DNA of 64,000 bases from Delphinus delphis (lineage: Eukaryota > Chordata > Mammalia > Artiodactyla > Delphinidae), in the NCBI RefSeq assembly GCF_949987515.2, contig NC_082688.1, positions 102,155,893-102,219,892 of the forward strand. Direction: 5' to 3'. Each line of letters begins with the position of its first letter. Position 1 is the first letter of the stretch. Made by a program: the position numbers and the translations under genes. The notes under the pieces are model-generated. The model made no database searches. It was not told the origin of the DNA and saw only the letters and a list, made by a program, of their open reading frames with translations. This document shows positions 12,801 through 21,749 of the stretch, piece by piece.

Positions 12801-15800
12801 GGTGCCTGTTCACCCACATCTTGCCACCAAATTGTGTATTATCAGGCCTTTTAATTTTTACCAATCTGATAGGTGGAAAATATTTTCTTGGCCTAGGGCT
12901 TTTGTTTGGTTGCATATTGGTTTTCTTTCATCCCTCTTGTTTGAGGTTGAGCATCTTTTCATTTGTTTAGTAGCTTGTATGTATTTTATTTTCTGTGAAC
13001 TGTGGTCAGATTTTTTTTTTTTTTTTTTCTTTTGCGGTACGCGGGCCTCTCGCTGTTGTGGCCTCTCCCGTTGCGGAGCAACAGGCTCCGGACGCGCAGG
13101 CTCAGCAGCCACGGCTCACGGGCGCAGGCGCTGCGCGGCATGTGGGATCTTCCCGGACCAGGGTACGAACCCGTGTCCCCTGCATCGGCAGGCGGACTCT
13201 CAACCACTGCGCCACCAGGGAAGCCCTGGTCAGATGTTTTGTGTACATTTTTCTGTTGGGTATTGACCCTTTGTGATATGAGTTGAAATAGTTCCAATTT
13301 TTCCTTTGTTTTCTGACTTTGCTTCTAATTTTTTATCTAGTTATGCTGATTTTTTATGCAGTCAAATAAGTTAATATTTGATTTTATGGCTTCTGGATTT
13401 TATATCATAAAGGCCTTCCTCACTTTAAGACTACAAAAAGCCTAATTTTAGGTTTTCACTATATAATAAAATCTGTGATTCTTTGCAATTTATTTTAGTA
13501 TAAAGTGTAAGGTATAGAGCCAATTTTTTTTCCCTACTTGGCTACCCAGTTCTCCCTATAACGTTTAGTGAGCAAACCATCTTTTCTCTACTGATTTGAA
13601 ATGTCAGCCTTATAAAAAAATCAAATTCCAATGTTCTTTAGTCTGTAGACTTTTCCCCCATTTCTTAGATCTACCTGTGTGGTTCATGGCACTTGTTCTA
13701 ATGCAGTTTTAATTACTATAGATTTTAAAGGTTTTAAAATTTCTAGTAATTTTTTTTCAGAATTTGTCTGGCTAGTTTTACATAGCTCATTTTCATATTA
13801 ACTTGTCTGGAATCCTGTTGTTTTTATTGGGATATGTTAAATTTATGGATTGAATTTAGAGCTTTTTGATGTTGAGCCTTCTTGCCAGAAACATGGAGTG
13901 CCTTTCCATATGTTCAAATTTAAAATATTTTAAAGGAGTGAATTCATAATTGTGTTCAAGTGGAAAAGCATGACATGTACCATTTTGTGACCTATTGCTT
14001 AATTTTATATACATGATGAGTATTTAGCATCACTGTGTGTTTTAATGTTGAATATAAGTTAAGTCCGTTGACTTAACACTTATTTATAATTTTGTAATTC
14101 CATATTATAATAAACATATCACAAAAGTAACCTGTCCAAATGGCCTTCTACCTGGAAATCAAATACTTTATTTATTTATGTATTTATGTATTTATTTATT
14201 GGCTGCATTGGGTCTTCACTGCTGCATGCAGGCTTTCTGTAGTTGCAGCGAGCGGGGGCTACTCTTTGTTGAGGTGTGAGGGCTTCTCATTGCAGTGGCT
14301 TCTCTTGTTACGGAGCATGGGCTCTAGGCACGCGAGCTTCAGTAGTTGTGGCTCATGGGCTCTAGAGCACAGGCTCAGCAGTTGTGGTGCATGGGCTTAG
14401 CTGCTCTGTGGCATGTGGGATCTTCCCAGACCAGAGCTTGAACCCATGTCCCGTGCATTGGCAGGCAGATTCTTAACCACTGTGCCACCACGGAAGCCCT
14501 CAAATATTTATTATTTTCTAAATGATTTATCTATCCTTTACCATTGACATAGATATCTTTACACAGCTGCAATTATAGCACAGATGTAGTTTGGTAATTT
14601 GCTTTTCCTCTTTGTCTTTTTGTTATAAGCATTTTCCATATTGCTGTCTAATTTTATTATTAGTTTTTAATTATCACTTCTGATGGCTCTCTACCGTTAC
14701 ATCATATGAATGTGCCATAATTAATTCTTCTCCCTACTACAGGATGTTTAAGCTTTGTCACTGTTTCTAAACAGATAATCATAGAAGTTCATTATAAATT
14801 TAATATAAAGACATTTAGGGAGTTCCCTGGTGGCCTAGTGGTTAGGATTCGGCGCTTTCGCTGCTGTGGCCCAGGTTCAATCCCTGGTCGAGGAACTGAG
14901 ATCCTGCAAGCCCCTCAGTACGGCCAAAATTAAAAAGAAAGAAAGAAAATTAGGTTGTATCAATATAAAATGCATTTATACTATTAAGAATTGTAACAAA
15001 CGTGTGTCCATATAGCTTTACGATTATTTAGGATATGGTCTCAGATCACTTCTCAGCCTTTAGGTTAAGATGGAGTGTAGGCTTTACTTTCCCAAAGCAT
15101 ATATTACTTATTCAGGGAGTAATATTTTTTACAATTCTTGATATCACAAATGCCAGTGTGCAATGCCATATACAATGTATGAGTGACTGTATAATTTTTC
15201 ATAATATAGTCACCCGTATTAGGTATTTGGACTATTTTTAATCTTTTGAATTTGAAAATATTAAATAATACCTGATTCATTTGTTTATTTTTTCCCATCT
15301 ATGTTTTTTTTCATGCCGTAAAGAGATACTACCAACTTTGTGGCAAGCATAGAAGTTCTGTTCTGTTCTCTTTTCTTAAACTCTGTCTCATTCAAAAAAA
15401 AAAGTTTTCAGGCAGCTGTTGAAAATCAGAGACACTGTAATTGCTGATCCATTAGGGCAGTAAATAGAGAGCAGGTGACTGGGGTTCTGTTTATATCATG
15501 ACCTGGGGCAAAGTGGGTTATTGCTCTTGCCCACATTTGCCCAGTAAGGTGACAACATTGATACCATTTTCTAACATTTATTCAGGATGTTTCTTTAAAG
15601 CATCTCAAACTGATTCACACCCAGTGACTTCAATTCTCCTGTTAGCTGTGTTATGTCACAGTATTCATTAGAACTTTCATGGTGATTATTGGGTGTGCAG
15701 TCCGCAAACGCTCACTTCTTTCTTGGTTGGGTGTATCCATCCTGTTTGGCACATGGGAGGCTGTGGGCCAGAAAGAGAATAACTTTATGAAACACAGCGC

Positions 15801-18800
15801 ATCGTGTTAAGGGAAGCTGGAAGGGCTTGCATAGCAGGTCAACTCAGTACATGCTCAGAGCTCCAGCAAAGTAGGGGCCTCAAACCAAAATCTTTTTTTT
15901 TTTTTTTTAAATTACTCTTCGGTATTTCAGGAAAATCATTGAAATAGTCAGTGTAAGAAGAAAATAACACAGGCACTGTGGGACTACACTATCATTATTT
16001 TACTGTTGAGTTTGGTTCATAATTAGGCCCTACTGAAACTCACATTAGGGCCTAGATCTTTGCCTGTAGATCTAATGACCCACAGACGCTTCCCTTCATT
16101 CTCAATCTCACAGGCAAAGTACTAGTAGACCCAGTAGAATACTGGATTGTTGTTTGGGTTTTTTTCCCTCCCTGACCAACGACTGTTTGAAGAGATTCTT
16201 TTTGTTTGATTTGGCTTGGTTGGTTTTAAGAATAAAAGCGTCTGTTTTGGAATTTCGTTCTATGATTTTTTTTAATTAGTACAGATTTAAGACAAATAAT
16301 AGTGAGTGGCTTCTCCTTAAATATACTAATAATTGGAAAATACCAAAAAATTGCAAATTCGGGAATGTAATCTTTAAAAAATAATAATAATAACAGAATA
16401 TTCAGAAAAGGAGAGAATAATTTGAAATAAGAAAGAAGAAGAATTGTAGTCTAGAAGCATCTTCCATTGTGACTCCAGTGGTTCTTTAACCAGACTTTCC
16501 TGGTACTTTCTCATCCTGTATCTTCACGGAAGAGGGCAAAATATTTTGTAGAAAGTGAGACCTAAAGTATTAAAAAGCTTAAAATGACTTAAGAAGTATA
16601 TCAGCCAAATACAATGAGTGAATCTTGTTTAGATCCCGATTCAAACAAATCGCTTGCCAAAAAAATTATGAGACAGGAAATTTGAACACTGATTGGATGT
16701 TTGATGAAATTAGAGAATTATGCACTTCCCTAGGAAGATGATGGGAGTGTAGTTTTGTTATGAAGATGAATCCTTGCCTTGTAGAGATATGCACCGAAAT
16801 ATTTATAGACGAGATGTGATATCTAGGAATCACTTCCAAATAACCCAGTGCGGGGTGAGGATTATGACGGGGTGTATATGAGAAATAAGATTGGCCATGA
16901 ATTGATCACTGTTGATGCTGAGTAATGTACACATAAGATTTATTATATTCTCTCGGGGACTTCCCTGGCAGTCCAGTGGTTAGGACTCTGTGCTTCCACT
17001 GCAAGGGGCACAGGTTCGATCCCTGGTCGGGGAACTAAAATCCCACATGGCACACAGCGCAGCCAAAAAAAAAAAAAAAGTTTATTATATTCTCTCCACT
17101 TTTTAATGTTCGAAATTTTCCATAATAAAATGTAAAAATAGCCTGCCCTCTCCAGTGATCTCATTTTAATATTTACATATTTAATAATTAGTGATACTAA
17201 GTTTTTAAAAAATTATTTGGATTTCTTTCTTCGTGAAATACGTGTTTATCTCCTTCGACAGTTTGTAAGAATTGAGCTACTCATATTTTTTTCTTTTTGA
17301 TTTGTAAAAGTTTCTTATACATTAATGATATTTGCCATCTAAAATATGTACAGCAAATAGTTTTAGTTTATGAATGATGCTTTCTGCTGAACAGAAGCTT
17401 TTAATTTTTAAATACTAAAAGCTGATAGCGGGCTTCCCTGGTGGCGCAGTGGTTGAGAGTCCACCTGCCGATGCAGGGGATACGGGTTCGTGCCCCGGTC
17501 CGGGAAGATCCCACATGCCACGGAGCAGCTGGGCCCGTGAGCCATGGCCACTGAGCCTGCGCGTCCGGAGCCTGTGGTCCACAACGGGAGAGGCCGCAAC
17601 AGTGAGAGGCCCGCGTAACGCAAAAAAAAAAAAAAAAAAAAGCTGATAGCTGTTTTTCTGTTGTCTTATTTCATATCAAAGCTTTTTCTTAAAAAAAAAA
17701 AAAAAAAAAAAAGTAGACTTTATTTTTTAGAGCAGTTTTAGGTTCACAGCAAGAATGACCAGAAAGTACAGAGAGTTCCCATGTACCTCTGCTCTGGACA
17801 CGCCCAGCCTCCCCTACCATAAGCATCCAGCACCAAAGTGATACATTTGTTACACTTGATGAACCTACATTGACACATCACAATCACCCAAAGTCCATAG
17901 TTTACTTAGGGTTCACTCGTGGTGTTGTACATTGTGAGTTTTGATAAATATATTCACGATTGTAGTATCATATAGAATAATTCCACTGCCCTAAAAATCC
18001 TCTGTGCTCTGCCGACCTATCCCTCCAAACTTTTCATTTTTATGGAGTAAAATCTACCAATTTTTAATTAAACCAGAACTTATTAAATACCCATTTAGAA
18101 GCTATAAGCAATCTCTACATCACAAAGGTAGGTTTTTAACCCCTCCCCCCTTGTTTTTACATTTTGCCAGTATAGGAGTACTCCTATATACTAGGCACTG
18201 TTGTAAGCATTCTGTAATCACCCTGTGAGGTAGGTACTATTATTATCCCCATTTCACGTATAAGAAAACTGAGGTATGAAAAGGTTATCTGCCCAAGGTC
18301 ACCCAGCAAGTCAGTGTAGGTAGGATTTGAACCCAGGCTGTAGGGCTCCAGAGAATGTGCTATTATCCACTATATAAAGCTGCCTATTCATCTTTTACTG
18401 TGTGAACTCTGTCTTTACCTCTAAGTTTAATAACACCTTGTCTTCGTGAGATAAGGTAAATATTCACTAGTATTTTCTTTCCACACTTGGACGGCCTCAT
18501 TTCTGTACACGTAGACCTTGTGATATTCAATTGGCAGTTGGAAATTCAGATTACAACCTGAGAACAATGCCACAGGTCAAGGTTCGGCTGGAGAGTCATA
18601 TCCCCTGGTCTTTTTGGAGTCAGTTTTTTGTTTGTTGGTTTGTTTTAATTTTTATTGGGGTATACTTGACTTACAACGTTGTGTCAGTTTCAGGTCTACA
18701 GCAAAGTGACTCAGTTGTACATATATCGGCTTTGACTGTCAGGTGATCAGTGTTTTCTGACTCTGTCCTTGTTCGTGGCTGATAGGTCAATCCTTTTTTA

Positions 18801-21749
18801 AAAAAATTTATTGAAGTATAGTTGATTTACAATGTTGTGTTAATATCTGCGGTATAGCAAAGTGACTCAGTTATACATATATATATTCTTTTTCATATTC
18901 TTTTCCATTATGGTTTATCCCAGGATATTGAATATAGTTCCCTGTGCTCTACAGTAGGACCTTGTTGTTTATCTAGCCTATATTTACTAGTTTGCCTCTA
19001 CTAATCCCAAACTCCCAATCCTTCCCTCCCCCACCCCTGCTAGGTCCATCCTGGAGCCCCTTTTGGAGCGCAGGGCCTCGTCAGGGGCCAGAGTGGAAGA
19101 TCTGTCCCTCAAAGAGGACAGTGAGAACCGGATGAGCAAGTTCAAGAGAAAAGACTGGAGTCTGAGCAAATCCCAGGTCATCGCAGAGAAAGCATCAGAA
19201 CCTGATCTGATGGTAAAAACAAACAAACAGACAAACAAACACCATAGATCTGCCAGTTTGCCATTGCTTTCCCTGGAGCCAGGCTTTTCACCATTTACTT
19301 CACAGCTGCGAGTCACCAGACGGAAGCCTAGCATGGTTTCTCAGGACGCAGCAGCCTGGGGTAGGGTCAGATCTCAGATGGTGCTAAGAAAAACACGTAC
19401 AGAGATCAGAGCCTCTAAGTCAATAATGGCGCAAGATTTAACGCACAGTATAAACCCGTGGATTAATGGCTGGAGTTGTGGTTCTCGCCACTGTGGTCCA
19501 TGACTCCATCCAAACATTGTCGCTTCCCTTCTTTTAGCTTAAAAAAATAAAAAGTACTTGATTCTCCCATAAGCCACATCAAGTTGTTAAGTGTGGCAGG
19601 ACCTGCTCTCCCTGAGAATCAGGGTGGCTCATCTCCGACCTAAATGGCACAGTCCAACTGTGATTAAAATCAAGTCTGTGGCCGGCCAGAAAATAGTCTA
19701 TGGACCGGTGATCCCGTTAGTGTGTCTGCCCTGGTCCCCCCAGCGTGCCGGTGCGGTAAGCTTAGAAAGGGCTCCTGGAATTTTTGCCCTTTAACGGTTT
19801 CGGCTCTGCTGATAACGTTGTTCTGAGCGTGGATGAGCCCAGCGTGCCTCACCATGAGAATGTTTTGCTGTGTTTCTCCCCACCCCCGCTGCTAGAGCCC
19901 AGCCAGAAAAGCACAAAGGCCAAAGAGTCTCCAGCTGTCGGACAATCGGCTGACACCGTTTCATGGCTCTTCCCCGCCTCAGTCAACACCCCTGAGCCCA
20001 CCCCCGCTCACTCCTAAAGCGACCAGGACCCTGAGTAAGTCTTCCTGTAGACACCCCTTCTATTCATTTTACTAGAGGATGGTGTATGTTGATGCATCTG
20101 GGCCATTTTTAACCGAGATAGCCACAAGGTGTATGAGATGATCGTCAGGTAGGTTCAATTCAGTGGTAGTGGGTGTAATTCAATTAGATTAGGGTTTGGC
20201 AAGGAATCCTTAGGTTGCTAAGACTCATTAAAGTTTTCTACCCAGGGGGCCACAGGGTTTCACTGCCCCTTTTCCAACTGTGATGGTATAAATGAGGTAG
20301 ATCCGGACTAGAACTAGACAGGAAGGGAGTAACTTTGGAAACTGTTGGGCAGATAGCTGTGTACTTTATATGGAGAAGGGTCCAAAATAAGGACAAGAAA
20401 TAGACCCATTCAATAGACTACTTACAGTCAGGCTTGGGGACTCAGCAATACACAAAGCCTGAGAAGAATTACAAGGACCGCTTAGTACAAAGGGATGATG
20501 GAGGGGTAGATCTTCGCATCAAATGGGAGATAGTAGTCAGCCGAGTGTCAGAGATAATCAGACAGGTTTTCCTGGAGGAAGTGGATATTGCACCCTTTAA
20601 ATGATAAAACTATGACAGTTCAATGTAACCAATATTTATTGACTACCTAGTATGTGATAGATGCTTTTTCTAAGGACTTGGGATATATCAGAGAACAAAG
20701 TGATACCCTAAGTTCTGGAAAAGGGTCTCATCTCCAGCTTAAGAGTAAAAACCTTCAACAAAAAAAGTGAGATTTTTGCTTAAGAACTTCTGGTGAAGCT
20801 TTCAGATAAATGAAAGGTGCTATATCTATCCCAAGGCGTAAGAGGTCTTCTTCATTCTGTCCGCAGAAACTGTAGAATGTGACCGTAGCGATTGGCTTGA
20901 CCAGGTGGGTTTAGGTGTTACCGTGGCCAGCAGAAGTGTCATGAGATCCCTTGGTGAATTTTTCTCTCTGCCTTCCTCTACTTTATGTCATTTCCAGGCT
21001 CTCCATCTTTGCAGACAGACGGGCTGATGATGGCTACAGTCCCACCTCCCCCTCCACCCAAAAGCAAGCCCTACGAGAGCAGCCAGAGGAACTCCACAGA
21101 GGTAGGGGGGTGACGGCGGATGTTGGGGCCACAGAGAGCCTACCGCTCATGGGAATGCGGCATTGGATTTCCCAAGATTTTTAGTAGGCAGGTTTTCCCA
21201 TCAATTTGTCCCTCTAATCGATTCTTGGTTCATTCCTGAAACCATAAAGAGAGGGGAATTTTCAATGGGAAGGAACAATACGCAAGGAGACCTGAGAAGT
21301 GAGTTCTCGTTCACACCTGAGGAGTTTACTTCTTCTGAGTGAGTGACAGTCATTCTGGAAGGGGCCTCCGATGGGTTTCCTTCATTCATTCAACACAAAT
21401 TTATTGAGTCCCTACTATATATACGCCAGGTATTGGGGATATAGCAGTGTTAGTGTATATCTGATTAATGCAAGGGAAAGGGGGAGATTAAATCAGTCTA
21501 ATTTCCCTTTTCACCTGGCAAAGTCTGTGTAGATAAACTCAGATCAGTGAGAAGCTAACGCAGAATGTTGGAAATGTGGAGTAGAAGGCAGAATTAGGAA
21601 GAAAGGTAAGACTCATTTCTCCTTTCGTATGTCTGCTCCACCAGATTGCAGCCCCACTGCCTGTCCTAAGAGAAGCCAAAGCCCCGCCCCCTCCACCTCC
21701 AAAAGCTCGGAAGTCGGGCATCCTTTCTTCTGAACCTGGATCCCAGTAA
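160..21749 (+). CDS. DOCK5: DOCK5, dedicator of cytokinesis 5: last 11 coding exons (3' part of gene)
   Basis: DOCK5 is a cytoplasmic DOCK-A guanine-nucleotide exchange factor that, with ELMO proteins, activates Rac in cell migration, osteoclast and mast-cell function (family knowledge). Seen here: exons 160-241, 1372-1456, 2112-2198, 4206-4382, 8297-8380, 9030-9167, 11355-11521, 19044-19212, 19896-20034, 20998-21101 and 21645-21749. All have AG/GT borders and join in frame (1337 nt = 2 leading bases + 444 codons + stop). Local residues 1 to about 217 are the C-terminal part of the DHR-2 catalytic domain; about 218-330 is a Ser/Thr-rich and basic linker ([25 protein letters not shown]); about 331-444 is proline-rich with PPPPPPK twice. 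Human DOCK5 is about 1870 residues, so this is roughly the last quarter. The match to remembered DOCK5 rather than DOCK1/2 is strong, especially in the tail. Upstream exons are outside the window. Confidence 0.96.
345..712 (-). mobile_element. MaLR LTR fragment, MST-type
   Basis: TCTGCCGTAACAGAAGATCA, ACTGGGTGGCTCATAAACAA, ATCATGAGCTAATCACCACC and GGGCATTAGGATTTCAATAT are typical of MST-type MaLR long terminal repeats read on the opposite strand. Old and diverged; lies in a DOCK5 intron. Confidence 0.7.
1082..1208 (+). mobile_element. Short CHR-type SINE (tRNA-derived)
   Basis: Head GGGGACTTCCCTGCCAGTCC, B-box-like GGGTTCAATCCC, tail GGCCAAGAAAG plus A-rich end. Target duplication AAATCAAATTC at 1071-1081 and 1209-1219. 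Confidence 0.9.
1372..1456 (+). CDS. DOCK5: DOCK5 coding exon (window exon 2), DHR-2
   Basis: Acceptor TTTCCCAG, donor GTGAGT. Encodes [20 protein letters not shown] followed by KDPDNEFA, a very conserved DOCK-A stretch of DHR-2. The exon supplies the last base of the Asn codon shared with the previous exon and ends in phase 0. Confidence 0.94.
1836..2034 (+). mobile_element. L1 3' end fragment
   Basis: Matches the L1 3' UTR type seen elsewhere in this window: CAACAAGGACCTACTGTAGA, then AACTGAATCACTTTGCTGTA, ending in an A-rich tail. Heavily 5'-truncated; ends about 80 bases before the exon at 2112. Confidence 0.85.
2112..2198 (+). CDS. DOCK5: DOCK5 coding exon (window exon 3), DHR-2
   Basis: Acceptor CCTTCCACCAG, donor GTAAGT; 29 whole codons. 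Encodes [20 protein letters not shown] and then WFEVKQIST. The WIERT and [10 protein letters not shown] blocks are hallmark DHR-2 sequence in DOCK1/2/5. Confidence 0.94.
2560..3245 (+). mobile_element. L2 LINE fragment
   Basis: Contains CTTAAAACCTTGCTGTGGCT, CCAGCTTCTCCAGGAAGCC and surrounding L2 3' landmarks in sense orientation. Ancient and diverged, so limits are approximate. Confidence 0.7.
3957..4081 (+). mobile_element. Short CHR-type SINE
   Basis: GGGACTTGCCTGGCGGTCCA head, GGTTCTATCCCTGGTCGGGG middle, GCAGCCAAAAAG tail. It lies immediately upstream of the DOCK5 exon at 4206. Confidence 0.9.
4206..4382 (+). CDS. DOCK5: DOCK5 coding exon (window exon 4), DHR-2 lobe C
   Basis: Acceptor CTCTGTCACAG, donor GTGGGC; 59 whole codons. 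Encodes [20 protein letters not shown], then [18 protein letters not shown]. By inference from DOCK2 and DOCK9 structures, the [10 protein letters not shown] segment is the lobe C alpha10 insert whose valine acts as nucleotide sensor and helps expel GDP and Mg2+ from Rac. A SINE ends only about 125 bases upstream (3957-4081). Confidence 0.95.
5178..5400 (+). mobile_element. MIR SINE
   Basis: Loose match to the MIR core and 3' region: GACCCAGTTCTGGCTTCCC, CTTAATCTCTCTGAGCTCCA. Ancient; limits approximate. Confidence 0.6.
5463..5574 (-). mobile_element. Short CHR-type SINE
   Basis: Reverse-strand landmarks GGGATCTTAGTTCCCCAACC and AGGGATCGAACCCGCG. Flanks TTCGAGTGTT (left) and TTTGAGTGTT (right) look like a diverged target duplication. 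Confidence 0.85.
5571..5621. repeat. 30-bp tandem duplication, 1.7 copies
   Basis: The unit starting GTCCCAGTTTGAGTGTTGTT is repeated at 5571 and 5601 (30-bp period). It overlaps the flank of the preceding SINE, so it arose at or after that insertion. Confidence 0.85.
5965..6183 (-). mobile_element. Long CHR-2-like cetacean SINE
   Basis: T-run, then GCGGTACACGGGCCTCTCAC, ending CCACCAGGGAAGCCC. Target duplication ACTATTATATA/CTATTATATA either side; a TA repeat adjoins the left side. Confidence 0.92.
6825..7290 (-). mobile_element. MLT1-type MaLR LTR
   Basis: On the reverse strand: GGGCTGCCATAACAAAGTAC, CTGAGGCCTCTGAGGAAGC, AGGACACCGGTCAGATTGGA and ACTTCAACCTATGAATTTGG. These are the classic landmarks of the MLT1A-like long terminal repeat. 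In a DOCK5 intron. Confidence 0.8.
7291..8296. other. DOCK5 intron, no recognised element
   Basis: I see no exon, RNA gene or clear repeat, apart from a short TG run near 8025. Confidence 0.5.
8297..8380 (+). CDS. DOCK5: DOCK5 coding exon (window exon 5), DHR-2
   Basis: Acceptor TTGCTTTCAG, donor GTATGT; 28 whole codons. Encodes [20 protein letters not shown] and then LKRLIALQ, helical lobe C sequence. Human, as remembered, has V where this has I in QEKIELL. Confidence 0.94.
9030..9167 (+). CDS. DOCK5: DOCK5 coding exon (window exon 6), end of DHR-2
   Basis: Acceptor CCTTCCCAG, donor GTAGGC; 46 whole codons. Encodes [20 protein letters not shown] and ends [17 protein letters not shown]. The catalytic domain ends about here. 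KLYGV replaces remembered human KHYGV, a mild change. Confidence 0.94.
9350..9530 (+). mobile_element. MER5A-like DNA transposon remnant
   Basis: ACCGTCAGAACCACCTGGAA, GGGCCCAAGAATTTGCATTT and a terminal CACACTGTGAAAACC resemble MER5A (non-autonomous hAT). Diverged. Confidence 0.6.
9840..10059 (-). mobile_element. Long CHR-2-like cetacean SINE, well preserved
   Basis: About 27-base T-run, GCGGTACGCGGGCCTCTCAC, ending CCACCAGGGAAGCC. Exact target duplication TAGCCGCTCTTTTT at 9831-9844 and 10060-10073, so a fairly recent insertion in a DOCK5 intron. Confidence 0.95.
10740..11035 (+). mobile_element. L1 3' end fragment
   Basis: GGGAGTTTGGGATTAGCAGA, CAACAAGGTCCTACTGTAGA, AACTGAATCACTTTGCTGTA, then an A-rich tail. 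Sense-strand 3' UTR, 5'-truncated. Confidence 0.88.
11355..11521 (+). CDS. DOCK5: DOCK5 coding exon (window exon 7), Ser-rich linker
   Basis: Acceptor TGTCTCCTTTAG, donor GTAAGG; 55 codons plus two bases. Begins [20 protein letters not shown] and continues through [11 protein letters not shown] into a run of serines ending APSRPGSDG. This is the post-DHR-2 linker, rich in Ser/Thr next to basic residues, a likely phosphorylation region (inference). Confidence 0.94.
12136..12446 (-). mobile_element. Full-length about 300-bp CHR-type SINE
   Basis: TTTTGGCTGCGTTGGTGAGC, repeated AGTAGTTGTGG segments, GGCATGTGGGATCTTTCCTG, ending CCACCAGGGAAGTCC. Flanks GGCTTGCTTTTT and GCCTTGCTTTTTT form the target duplication. 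Confidence 0.92.
13012..13226 (-). mobile_element. Long CHR-2-like cetacean SINE
   Basis: T-run, GCGGTACGCGGGCCTCTCGC, ending CCACCAGGGAAGCCC; target duplication TGGTCAGAT on both sides (13003-13011 and 13227-13235). Inserted in the ancient L1. Confidence 0.93.
14175..14499 (-). mobile_element. Full-length about 300-bp CHR-type SINE
   Basis: ATTGGCTGCATTGGGTCTTC, TTCAGTAGTTGTGGCTCATG, ending CCACCACGGAAGCCC. Target duplication TCAAATA(C)TTTATT either side. Confidence 0.9.
14819..14948 (+). mobile_element. Short CHR-type SINE
   Basis: GGAGTTCCCTGGTGGCCTAG head, GGTTCAATCCCTGGTCGAGG, CGGCCAAAATTAAAAAG tail with GAAA repeats. Confidence 0.88.
14950..16935. other. DOCK5 intron, no clear feature
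   Basis: AT-rich intronic sequence. Parts of 14950-15300 resemble very old LINE sequence, but not enough to name. A T-run lies at 15891-15908 and an ATA repeat near 16380. No exon or RNA gene seen. Confidence 0.45.
16955..17077 (+). mobile_element. Short CHR-type SINE
   Basis: GGGGACTTCCCTGGCAGTCC head, CAGCGCAGCCAAAAA tail. Target duplication of about 18 bp, AG(A)TTTATTATATTCTCTC, on both sides. Confidence 0.93.
17430..17636 (+). mobile_element. Long CHR-2-like cetacean SINE, well preserved
   Basis: GGGCTTCCCTGGTGGCGCAG head; CATGCCACGGAGCAGCTGGG; A-run tail. Exact target duplication AAAAGCTGATAGC at 17417-17429 and 17638-17650. Confidence 0.95.
17693..18003 (-). mobile_element. Old L1 3' end fragment
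   Basis: T/A-run then AGAGCAGTTTTAGGTTCACA, GATGAACCTACATTGACACA and CACTGCCCTAAAAATCCTCT, a known mammalian L1 3' region in reverse orientation. Subfamily not determined. Confidence 0.6.
18190..18375 (-). mobile_element. MIR SINE
   Basis: Reverse-strand MIR core: TTATTATCCCCATTTCACGT, AAGGTCACCCAGCAAGTCAG, GATTTGAACCCAGGCTGTAG. Confidence 0.75.
18640..18740 (-). mobile_element. L1 3' end fragment, short
   Basis: Reverse-strand L1 terminus: ATTGGGGTATACTTGACTTA, CAGGTCTACAGCAAAGTGAC. 5'-truncated to about 100 bases. Confidence 0.8.
18795..19040 (-). mobile_element. L1 3' end fragment reaching the DOCK5 exon 19044 acceptor
   Basis: Reverse-strand L1 terminus: ATTGAAGTATAGTTGATTTA, GTTCCCTGTGCTCTACAGTA, TACTAATCCCAAACTCCCAA, then CCTTCCCTCCCCCACCCC. 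The homology to other L1 3' ends here (reverse complement of 10740-10860) continues almost to the TGCTAG acceptor. Confidence 0.85.
19044..19212 (+). CDS. DOCK5: DOCK5 coding exon (window exon 8), basic linker
   Basis: Acceptor CACCCCTGCTAG, donor GTAAAA (weaker than the other donors). Reads [20 protein letters not shown], then [18 protein letters not shown]. The basic patch may bind phospholipid, as proposed for DOCK1 (inference). Unusually, the pyrimidine tract of the acceptor appears to come from an L1 fragment that runs up to the exon. Confidence 0.93.
19896..20034 (+). CDS. DOCK5: DOCK5 coding exon (window exon 9), proline-rich tail
   Basis: Acceptor CGCTGCTAG, donor GTAAGT. Encodes [20 protein letters not shown], then [20 protein letters not shown]. 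The PPPLTPK stretch resembles an SH3 ligand. The final base starts a Ser codon completed in the next exon. Confidence 0.93.
20998..21101 (+). CDS. DOCK5: DOCK5 coding exon (window exon 10), proline-rich tail
   Basis: Acceptor CATTTCCAG, donor GTAGGG. Encodes [20 protein letters not shown], then [24 protein letters not shown] is a candidate CRK-type SH3 ligand (inference from DOCK1). Confidence 0.93.
21645..21749 (+). CDS. DOCK5: DOCK5 terminal coding exon with stop
   Basis: Acceptor GCTCCACCAG; 34 codons plus TAA at 21747-21749. Encodes [20 protein letters not shown] and ends [14 protein letters not shown]. The C-terminus matches remembered DOCK5 closely. PLPVLRE replaces remembered human PLPVRRE, which would weaken that SH3-ligand motif. 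Confidence 0.94.
   Translation: MAAPLPVLREAKAPPPPPPKARKSGILSSEPGSQ

Larger units (their letters stand above)
11885..13925 (-). mobile_element. Ancient L1 (L1M/HAL1-like) remnant carrying two SINEs
   Basis: Antisense LINE signature: GTCAAACATATATAGCTGC, CCATTTACAGTCCCATCAGC, GAGGTTGAGCATCTTTTCAT, GGGTATTGACCCTTTGTGAT, and TGCAGTTTTAATTACTATAG at about 13700. Strongly diverged and broken by SINEs at 12136-12446 and 13012-13226. Subfamily not determined. Confidence 0.65.

Noticed and set aside
17430..17636. tRNA-like A-box and B-box sequences
   Set aside because: They belong to tRNA-derived SINE heads; no cloverleaf or intact tRNA gene is present.
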